5,932 nt of DNA from Mariprofundaceae bacterium (GTDB lineage Bacteria > Pseudomonadota > Zetaproteobacteria > Mariprofundales > Mariprofundaceae). A program made the translations under genes and the position numbers. How positions within the stretch are numbered: position 1 is the first letter of the stretch; the number at the start of each line of letters is the position of its first letter. The notes beneath the pieces are model-generated. The model was not told where the DNA came from and did not search any database. It saw only the letters and a program-made list of their open reading frames with translations. Positions 1-5,479 of the stretch are shown piece by piece. Where the stretch lies: positions 1 through 5,932 of the forward strand of contig JAUZQU010000143.1 in NCBI GenBank assembly GCA_030950835.1, in the 5' to 3' direction.

Positions 1-71
1 GCCACCCCTACTGCCATTTGTTTTAATTCAACCGCATCGGTTTTACCAATAACACCTACAAATCCACACAT
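1..71 (-). CDS. asnB: AsnB-like glutamine amidotransferase (asparagine synthetase family), N-terminal fragment
   Basis: Only the first 23 codons are inside the window; the gene continues past position 1. Reading down from the ATG at 71-69 gives MCGFVGVIGKTDAVELKQMA, followed by VGVA. The Met-Cys-Gly opening is the hallmark of class II (Ntn) glutamine amidotransferases: after Met removal, Cys2 is the nucleophile that releases ammonia from glutamine. The following Leu-x-x-Met spacing resembles AsnB, where HRGPD usually comes next; that part is not visible. GlmS and PurF share the Cys opening, so the subfamily call is probable rather than certain. The start lies 9 bases after the ugd stop, and no clear Shine-Dalgarno precedes it, but the required Cys2 fixes the start. 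In polysaccharide loci such proteins (WbpS and WbtH types) are known or proposed to amidate uronic acids. That role here is inference from the neighbouring dehydrogenases. Confidence 0.72.
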   Translation of the reverse strand, partial: MCGFVGVIGKTDAVELKQMAVGV

Positions 72-80
72 ATCAGCTAG

Positions 81-1397
81 TTACAGGCAAGATTTACCCC
101 GCCCAATGCTCACACAGCTTAAACCATGTTCTTTTAACTCATCTTGCACATACAAATTACGCGCATCAAAAACATGTTTTCCCGCCATTTTCTTTGCTAC
201 CACTGCCCAATCAGGCTCGCGGAACATCAGCCACTCGGTCAACACCACCAACACATCTGCTGCCACACAAGCCGCTTCTGGCGCATCTTCATAGCCAATC
301 TTATCACCCCAAATATGCTGCGCTTCTTTGACTGCCGCAGGGTCACAAGCCACCACTTCAACACCTGCATCCAGCAAAGCATTCACCACATCAATGCTGG
401 GTGCTTCGCGCATATCATCGGTACCAGGTTTAAATGCCAAGCCCCAAATTGCCGCACGTTTCACCCCTTGCGCCTGCACTACCCCCATCAAGCGATCAAT
501 AAACCACTGCCGCTGTATTTTATTGGCTTGCCAAGCTGCTGCCACCACAGGTAAATCCACCCCATACTGCTCACCTGTTGCCAAGAGTGCCTGCACATCC
601 TTAGGAAAACACGAGCCGCCATAACCAATGCCTGCATACAAAAAATGCTGTCCAATGCGCTCATCCGAGCCAATGCCACGCCGCACACTCTCAATATCAC
701 CATCCACCACTTCACAGAGCCGTGATAAATCATTCATAAAAGAAATCCGCGTTGCCAACATGCAGTTTGCCGCATACTTGGTCAGTTCGGCAGAGCGCCT
801 ATCCATAAAAATCATGCGGTCACGGTTGCGATTAAAGGCTGCGTACATGCGTTTCAACAAGGCTTGTGAATGCTCTTCCTCAACACCAACCACAATACGA
901 TCAGGCTTTAAAAAATCGCCAACGGCATTGCCTTCACGCAAAAACTCAGGATTAAATGCCACATAAGCCGCAACCTGACGCTTCGCCATTTGCCCACTGA
1001 CTTCCTGCGCCACCTTATCAGTTGTACCCACAGGAACCGTGGATTTAACCACCACCAAACAACCATCTGGCATATAAGCCGCCGCACTTTTTGCCGCTGC
1101 AAGCACATATTGCAAATCTGCCGACCCATCTTCATCAGGCGGTGTACCCACAGCAATAAATATTGCCTCAGCATCCGCACAAAGCGCATAATCCGTAGTG
1201 AATTTAAGCCGACCTTGCTGCCTATTTTTCTCTACCAACGCTTCTAGCCCTGGTTCATAAATCGGAATACCACCCTGATTAAGCAAGTCCACCTTGGCGG
1301 TATCAATATCAATGCCCACCACATGATGCCCCACTTCCGCCATACAAGCCGCCGTCACCAGCCCCACATAGCCACTACCCACTACGCATAATTTCAT
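81..1397 (-). CDS. ugd: UDP-glucose 6-dehydrogenase
   Basis: A complete 438-residue cytosolic enzyme of normal family length. It oxidises UDP-glucose to UDP-glucuronate with two NAD+. The N-terminal Rossmann domain shows GSGYVG (residues 7-12) and the acidic strand end GIDID (28-32). IAVGTPPDEDG (81-91) and KSTVPVGT (118-125) are typical of UDP-glucose dehydrogenases, as is FNPEFLREG (148-156). The catalytic cysteine is Cys263 in GYGGSCFPKD, and Lys207 (ELTKYAAN) sits in the central helix. The C-terminal UDP-binding domain has GLAFKPGTDDMREAPS (319-334). The PEFLREG and GGSCFPKD signatures separate it from the second dehydrogenase at 4185-5468, which acts on N-acetylated sugars. The ATG directly abuts the TAA of the methyltransferase gene, and a weak AGGG (1405-1408 on the plus strand) lies 7 bases upstream. 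Its product is the expected substrate of the epimerase at 3208-4185. Confidence 0.96.
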   Translation of the reverse strand: MKLCVVGSGYVGLVTAACMAEVGHHVVGIDIDTAKVDLLNQGGIPIYEPGLEALVEKNRQQGRLKFTTDYALCADAEAIFIAVGTPPDEDGSADLQYVLAAAKSAAAYMPDGCLVVVKSTVPVGTTDKVAQEVSGQMAKRQVAAYVAFNPEFLREGNAVGDFLKPDRIVVGVEEEHSQALLKRMYAAFNRNRDRMIFMDRRSAELTKYAANCMLATRISFMNDLSRLCEVVDGDIESVRRGIGSDERIGQHFLYAGIGYGGSCFPKDVQALLATGEQYGVDLPVVAAAWQANKIQRQWFIDRLMGVVQAQGVKRAAIWGLAFKPGTDDMREAPSIDVVNALLDAGVEVVACDPAAVKEAQHIWGDKIGYEDAPEAACVAADVLVVLTEWLMFREPDWAVVAKKMAGKHVFDARNLYVQDELKEHGLSCVSIGRGKSCL

Positions 1398-2234
1398 TTA
1401 TTTACCCTGCTTCTTGCACAACATGCCAAGGTTAGTGGTGGTCAAAAAACGCAGTGGTAATTTATCCAGAATAGGATCTAGCATCACCAGCATACCCAGT
1501 AAAAAACGCTGTCTATCAAAAAATGGGCTACCAAACACAATCGGCCCACGCACTTGCTTCACCACAGGCAAGCCCACCTGCTGAAACCAATCACGCCATA
1601 CAGGGTAAGGGTGTACTGATACATGTCCAAAACCCACGGCTGCATCCAGTGGTGGTGCAGATACTTCATCTTGCCCCTTCCAATAAAATTTCTTAAAACC
1701 ACCAAAGGTTAGTTTATCCAAGGCATAGCCCAGCATTTCAGGCAGATTTCGCGGGTTGGGCGTAGTCACCATGGCATAACCATTGGGTTTAAGTACACGC
1801 TGCATCTCTTGCAAGGCAGGCACAGGGTCAGGCAGATGCTCCACCACTTCGGATGAAATAAGAATATCTACACTATTATCCGCAAAGGGAAGTTGAAAGA
1901 TGTCACCCGACATAAAGTGAATGGGCTGTTTGTGGCGACCTTGGTTGCGGTATTTGCTTCGCGCCGCACCCATAGCGGCTTCTTGCTGGTTCAAATCCAA
2001 GCCAAACCAGCGCACGTTCGCCATATCTTCACTGGCATCATAAACATCAAACACATTGGTTCCAGGGCCACAACCCAAATCAATGACCACGGTTTCTTGG
2101 TCACCTTGGCGTTGGCGCAAGATATTACGCACTGTTTTTGCCAACATAATCTGGCGCAATTTCCAAAAATAAAAGATGTGCGACCACGAACGCGCAAAAA
2201 ATTTCTCTTCGTTTGACCAATCTTGTTTTACCAT
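1398..2234 (-). CDS. Class I SAM-dependent methyltransferase, sugar or glycan type
   Basis: A 278-residue protein with a Methyltransf_11-like Rossmann core. Motif I, which binds SAM, is IDLGCGPGTN (51-60). The acidic ribose-binding end of strand 2 is FGLDLN (77-82). SGDIFQLPFADNSVD (109-123) and SSEVVEHLPDP (127-137) follow, then RVLKPNGYAMVTTPNPRN (146-163), the usual post-motif region. The C-terminal 110 or so residues contain GHVSVHPYPVWRDWF (203-217), an arrangement common in this superfamily near the acceptor site, and a hydrophobic FLLGMLVMLDPIL stretch (244-256) that might touch the membrane. The acceptor cannot be read from sequence. A hydroxyl of a sugar in the glycan made by this cluster is the simplest inference, and a lipid or uronate carboxylate is an alternative. 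One base separates its start from the glycosyltransferase stop, so translational coupling is likely. Confidence 0.88.
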   Translation of the reverse strand: MVKQDWSNEEKFFARSWSHIFYFWKLRQIMLAKTVRNILRQRQGDQETVVIDLGCGPGTNVFDVYDASEDMANVRWFGLDLNQQEAAMGAARSKYRNQGRHKQPIHFMSGDIFQLPFADNSVDILISSEVVEHLPDPVPALQEMQRVLKPNGYAMVTTPNPRNLPEMLGYALDKLTFGGFKKFYWKGQDEVSAPPLDAAVGFGHVSVHPYPVWRDWFQQVGLPVVKQVRGPIVFGSPFFDRQRFLLGMLVMLDPILDKLPLRFLTTTNLGMLCKKQGK

Positions 2235-2235
2235 T

Positions 2236-3192
2236 TTATGTCCGCTCCTTCAACCAACCACGCACAAAACCAACCGCATACCACGTCTGACAAATTACCC
2301 ACAACCACTTTCCTTGCCACAAACTTTGCAGCATACGCAAAGGATAGCGCAAGATGCGTTGACGCAATGGCACACGCAAGACAAAATCACCGTGTGCAGC
2401 AGGAGTTTCAATCACCCACTCTGGTGAATGGATATTGGCATAGGCTGCTTGATAGCCATTTCTATACATTTGCCCCAGCAAACCTGCCCATGTTTCAGGT
2501 GGCAAGTGGTGATAAATAATATCAGGAAGCACCACCACCCGCGTATCAGCTTCACGAAACACTTGCCTTAAATACGGGTCTAAACCACGCGGAATCACCT
2601 CATTTTCACCACCCACTTGGCGAAACAAATCTGCTCGCATCATTAAGCAAGGATGTTCAGCCAAATCGGAATCCATGATTTCTGACACAGGCGACCAGCT
2701 GCGCCTTGGTACTTGCTCCATCACCCGTTGCACAAAAGGGCTCACCCAGTCTGGCACCGTATTATTGCCCCCTGCCATGCCAATGTCGGGATGTTCATCC
2801 ATCGCTTTGATCATTTTACTGAATGTTTGGGCATCCGGCAGCGAAGAATCATCATCCACCGTCAACACATATTGTCCTTTGGCTTTAGCTACAGCAATAT
2901 TGATGCCCCTGCCTTGGCGTTTATCACCTTTGATCACAATCAACTCAAAATCTTGCATATCTTGCTCGGTTAACGACTGCATCAGCTTGATAAAGTAACC
3001 ACCCCTATCCGCATCGGCAGTCGGAATAATCACCGACAACACAGGGCAGGCAACTGCCGCAGGCACAAACCAACACACACCAGTCGGGTTATCATCATTG
3101 CGATAACGCACCCAATCTCTAGCGAACTCTGCTTCTAAATCAGGTGAAAACCATGCTACATCAGCAAATAAAGTTTCAAAATCACGTTTCAT
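2236..3192 (-). CDS. Family 2 (GT-A fold) glycosyltransferase
   Basis: A 318-residue protein. After an N-terminal extension of about 50 residues, the GT-A core begins with VLSVIIPTADADRGG (51-65), as in GT2 enzymes. QGRGINIAVAKAKGQYVL (93-110) leads into the metal- and nucleotide-sugar-binding acidic motif TVDDDSSLPD (111-120). HPCLMMRADLFRQVGG (180-195) corresponds to the acceptor-side segment usual in GT2 proteins, and RGLDPYLRQVF (202-212) supplies the acidic residues near the likely catalytic base. The canonical first NDGSTD-type motif is replaced by VIKGDKRQG (86-94). The C-terminus (about 276-314) is rich in Arg, Trp and Leu and could form amphipathic helices against the inner membrane. 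It probably adds one sugar to a lipid-linked repeat unit on the cytoplasmic side; donor and acceptor are unknown. A strong Shine-Dalgarno, GGAGGT, supports the chosen ATG. Confidence 0.9.
   Translation of the reverse strand: MKRDFETLFADVAWFSPDLEAEFARDWVRYRNDDNPTGVCWFVPAAVACPVLSVIIPTADADRGGYFIKLMQSLTEQDMQDFELIVIKGDKRQGRGINIAVAKAKGQYVLTVDDDSSLPDAQTFSKMIKAMDEHPDIGMAGGNNTVPDWVSPFVQRVMEQVPRRSWSPVSEIMDSDLAEHPCLMMRADLFRQVGGENEVIPRGLDPYLRQVFREADTRVVVLPDIIYHHLPPETWAGLLGQMYRNGYQAAYANIHSPEWVIETPAAHGDFVLRVPLRQRILRYPLRMLQSLWQGKWLWVICQTWYAVGFVRGWLKERT
2245..2250 (-). promoter_or_regulatory. Shine-Dalgarno of the methyltransferase gene, inside the GT2 coding end
   Basis: AAGGAG encodes the Lys-Glu near the glycosyltransferase C-terminus (KERT, then stop) and lies 10 bases before the methyltransferase ATG (2234-2232). 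The spacing is slightly long, but it is the only good match near this start. Confidence 0.75.
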
Positions 3193-3197
3193 GCCTG

Positions 3198-3203
3198 ACC
3201 TCC
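3198..3203 (-). promoter_or_regulatory. Shine-Dalgarno of the GT2 gene
   Basis: GGAGGT lies in the 15-base gap after the epimerase stop and 5 bases upstream of the glycosyltransferase ATG (3192-3190). It is the best match to the 16S tail in the window and fixes this start. Confidence 0.88.
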
Positions 3204-3207
3204 ATGT

Positions 3208-4185
3208 TCAGCCACCAGCATAACACTTATACCAGTTTACAAATTTTTTAATGCCTTGCTCCAGCGGTGTCTGAGGAGAAAAACCAACATCACGCTTTAA
3301 GTCTTGCACATCAGCATAAGTGGTCAACACATCACCAGCCTGCATAGGTAAATAATTTTTCTCTGCCTCTTGACCCAGTGCCTGTTCAATAGCTTGAATA
3401 AAGCTCATCAAAGTCTCGGGTGCGTGGTTACCAATATTATAAATTTTATACTCATATGGCGGTGTTTTCTCGGCAAGCCTCAGCACTGCCTCCACCACGT
3501 CATCAATATAAGTAAAATCACGCTGCATTTTGCCATGATTATACACATCTATGGGTTTACCTTCACATATTGCCTTGGTAAACTTGAAATATGCCATATC
3601 AGGCCTACCCCAAGGGCCGTACACCGTAAAAAAACGCAACCCTGTCATGGATATACCATACAAATGCGCATAAGCATGTGCCATCAATTCATTGGACTTT
3701 TTAGTCGCGGCATACAATGAAATAGGATGATCCACCCTATCTTCCACAGCAAACGGAACCTTACTGTTTTCCCCATACACCGAAGAAGATGAAGCATACA
3801 GCAAATGTTCCACCTTACTCTGCCGACAACCCTCAAGCACATTCAAAAAGCCCAGCAAATTACTATCTGCATAAGCATGAGGATGGTCAATCGAATAACG
3901 CACCCCAGCTTGGGCTGCAAGGTTAATCACCACATCAAAATCGTGCTCGACAAACAAGGTTTCCATACCTTCTCGGTCTGCTAAATCCAGCTGATGAAAA
4001 TTGAAGTTCGGCATGTCTACAAACCATTGCAACCGCGCTTGTTTAAGGCTCACATCATAATAATCATTGAGATTATCCAGACCCAGCACATCATGCCCTG
4101 CTTTTAACAACGCATGGCAGACATGCGCCCCAATAAAACCTGCTGCGCCAGTAATCAATATATTTTTCTTGGCTGGCTCACCCAT
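3208..4185 (-). CDS. UDP-glucuronate 4-epimerase-like extended SDR protein
   Basis: A 325-residue NAD-dependent epimerase when started at the ATG at 4185-4183. The NAD-binding motif GAAGFIG is at residues 13-19, and Asp37 in GLDNLNDYYD binds the adenosine ribose. ASSSSVYG (131-138) and Tyr158-x-x-x-Lys162 (YAATK) form the catalytic group. The DNLNDYYDVSLKQARL stretch (37-52) and FFTVYGPWGRPDMAYFKF (185-202) are characteristic of UDP-glucuronate 4-epimerases (CapI/GAE group), unlike GalE or WbpP. The expected reaction is UDP-GlcA to UDP-GalA, using the product of Ugd encoded downstream. HGKMQRDFTYIDDVVEA (217-233) is the usual substrate-side motif. A longer reading from a TTG at 4197 adds four residues and overlaps the upstream gene by 13 bases, but its only purine-rich tract sits one base away, so ATG is preferred. 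A role on UDP-HexNAcA, as for TviC, remains possible. Confidence 0.92.
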   Translation of the reverse strand: MGEPAKKNILITGAAGFIGAHVCHALLKAGHDVLGLDNLNDYYDVSLKQARLQWFVDMPNFNFHQLDLADREGMETLFVEHDFDVVINLAAQAGVRYSIDHPHAYADSNLLGFLNVLEGCRQSKVEHLLYASSSSVYGENSKVPFAVEDRVDHPISLYAATKKSNELMAHAYAHLYGISMTGLRFFTVYGPWGRPDMAYFKFTKAICEGKPIDVYNHGKMQRDFTYIDDVVEAVLRLAEKTPPYEYKIYNIGNHAPETLMSFIQAIEQALGQEAEKNYLPMQAGDVLTTYADVQDLKRDVGFSPQTPLEQGIKKFVNWYKCYAGG

Positions 4186-4187
4186 CA
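4183..4187 (-). other. TGATG stop-start overlap between dehydrogenase and epimerase genes
   Basis: On the minus strand the dehydrogenase stop TGA (4187-4185) shares its final A with the ATG of the epimerase (4185-4183). A GGCGG sequence (4195-4191) lies 5 bases upstream of the ATG and is a modest ribosome-binding site. This arrangement usually indicates translational coupling through re-initiation; that consequence is inferred. Confidence 0.75.
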
Positions 4188-5468
4188 CAACCGCCAAACC
4201 TTAAAACCAGCTTGACGCATACTTTCCCGACAAAATACTGATTTTACATCCATCAATGGTGTTTCTAAACCCGTTTGACGTATCAAACCTACAATATCGG
4301 CTTGCACAATCGCTTCATGTGCCACTGCCGCCACCACAGCATCCACTTCTCCAATTTGCTGCCAGTCCAGTAAATCTATGCCATATTCCGACTTCGCCTG
4401 CTCCGCTTTTGCCACAGGGTCATAAACCAATACCTGAACCCCATAACTCTGCAACTCTGTAATCACATCCATCACTCTGGAATTGCGCAAATCCGCACAG
4501 TTTTCTTTGAAGGTCAAGCCAAGCACCAATACCCTAGCATCTTTAACCATATGACCAGTAGCAATCATCTGTTTAATGGTCTGCTCAGCAATATATTTGC
4601 CCATACCATCGTTAATACGTCGTCCTGCAAGAATCACATCAGGGCAATAACCCAATAAATCTGCCTTATAGGTCAAATAATAAGGGTCAACACCAATACA
4701 ATGTCCACCAACCAAACCTGGTCTAAAGGGTAAAAAGTTCCACTTGGTACCCGCAGCTTGTAACACGTCTAAAGTATCAATACCCATCTTATCAAACATG
4801 ATTGCCAACTCATTCATCAAGGCAATATTCAAGTCACGCTGCGTATTTTCAATCACCTTTGCCGCTTCTGCCACTTTGATAGTTGGCGCTTGATGAACGC
4901 CAGCATCAATCACCTGTTCATACAACCAAGCAACCTGATGTAACGTTGCCTCATCTTGCCCCGAAACCACCTTGACAATCGTCTCTAACGTATGCGTTGG
5001 GTCGCCAGGATTTACCCGCTCAGGTGAATAGCCTACCTTAAAGTCTACACCGCATATTAAGCCCGATTCAGCTTCTAAAATCGGCACACAAATATCTTCG
5101 GTCACCCCTGGATAAACCGTGGATTCAAATACCACTGTCGGGCCTTTTTTTAGATTCTGACCAACCATAGCAGTTGCTGCTCTCACCAAGGTTAAATCAG
5201 GTTGATGTGCAACATCCACAGGCGTGGGCACAGCAATCAGCACAAAATCATAACCTGCTAAATCAGTTTCTTGTGTAGAGTAAGATAACTGTTGCGCACG
5301 CTCAAAAAGGCTCTCTGCCATCTCGCCTGTAGGGTCATAACCTTCAATATAAGCTTGAATTTTATCTGCGGACACATCAAAACCCAAAGTGGGCAGCACC
5401 CGACCAAAAGCCAGTGCCAATGGTAAACCCACATAACCCAAACCAACCACTGCAACTGTCGTTGTCAT
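4185..5468 (-). CDS. tviB: UDP-N-acetyl-hexosamine 6-dehydrogenase, TviB/WbpO type
   Basis: A complete 427-residue nucleotide-sugar dehydrogenase that oxidises C6 of UDP-GlcNAc or UDP-GalNAc to the uronate with two NAD+. GLGYVG (9-14) is the NAD-binding loop and AVPTPVD (79-85) follows in the Rossmann domain. FESTVYPGVTED (114-125) and YSPERVNPGD (147-156) are typical of the N-acetylhexosamine branch. Lys204 in EAAKVIENTQRDLNIA (201-216) is in the central helix. The catalytic cysteine is Cys257 in GGHCIGVDPYYL (254-265), and KWNFLPFRPGLV just before it is a strong TviB/WbpO-like signature. The C-terminal domain carries GLTFKENCADLRNS (317-330). Sequence alone does not decide between the gluco and galacto substrate. 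No WbpP-type 4-epimerase for UDP-GlcNAc is in the window. The gene sits 9 bases after the MBOAT gene with a strong AAGGAG ribosome-binding site. Confidence 0.94.
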   Translation of the reverse strand: MTTTVAVVGLGYVGLPLALAFGRVLPTLGFDVSADKIQAYIEGYDPTGEMAESLFERAQQLSYSTQETDLAGYDFVLIAVPTPVDVAHQPDLTLVRAATAMVGQNLKKGPTVVFESTVYPGVTEDICVPILEAESGLICGVDFKVGYSPERVNPGDPTHTLETIVKVVSGQDEATLHQVAWLYEQVIDAGVHQAPTIKVAEAAKVIENTQRDLNIALMNELAIMFDKMGIDTLDVLQAAGTKWNFLPFRPGLVGGHCIGVDPYYLTYKADLLGYCPDVILAGRRINDGMGKYIAEQTIKQMIATGHMVKDARVLVLGLTFKENCADLRNSRVMDVITELQSYGVQVLVYDPVAKAEQAKSEYGIDLLDWQQIGEVDAVVAAVAHEAIVQADIVGLIRQTGLETPLMDVKSVFCRESMRQAGFKVWRL

Positions 5469-5473
5469 AGCCT

Positions 5474-5479
5474 CTCCTT
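5474..5479 (-). promoter_or_regulatory. Shine-Dalgarno of the TviB/WbpO-type dehydrogenase, embedded in the MBOAT stop codon
   Basis: The minus strand reads TAAGGAGAGGCTATG. AAGGAG uses the last two bases of the MBOAT stop TAA (5480-5478) and lies 5 bases from the ATG (5468-5466). A ribosome finishing the MBOAT would cover this site, so the two genes are probably translationally linked. It also confirms the ATG start. Confidence 0.85.

Noticed and set aside
1..71. GlmS as the identity of the partial amidotransferase
   Set aside because: GlmS usually begins MCGIVG and soon shows a GLRRLEYRGYDS-like stretch; the visible Leu-x-x-Met pattern and the glycan context fit AsnB better, though the fragment is too short to exclude it fully.
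144..554. Plus-strand open frame of 136 codons opposite ugd
   Set aside because: It lies fully inside ugd on the other strand, its translation is rich in His, Cys, Thr and Pro without any known motif, and no ribosome-binding site is evident.
2675..2998. Plus-strand open frame of 107 codons opposite the glycosyltransferase
   Set aside because: The minus-strand frame carries clear GT2 motifs; the plus-strand product shows no family signature and is explained as a shadow.
3370..3720. Plus-strand open frame of 116 codons opposite the epimerase
   Set aside because: Covered by well-conserved epimerase motifs on the minus strand; no independent evidence for coding.
4186..4197. Longer epimerase start at a TTG, adding four residues and overlapping the upstream gene by 13 bases
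   Set aside because: The TTG has an AAGG only one base upstream, while the ATG at 4185 has a GGCGG at normal spacing and gives a protein that begins shortly before the NAD-binding motif, as in the family.
5145..5151. Run of seven T on the plus strand after a GC-rich stretch (GGGCC), terminator-like; seven A on the coding strand, slippage-like
   Set aside because: It lies inside the dehydrogenase gene, encodes Lys-Lys in an intact frame, has no convincing hairpin, and the wrong strand would be terminated.
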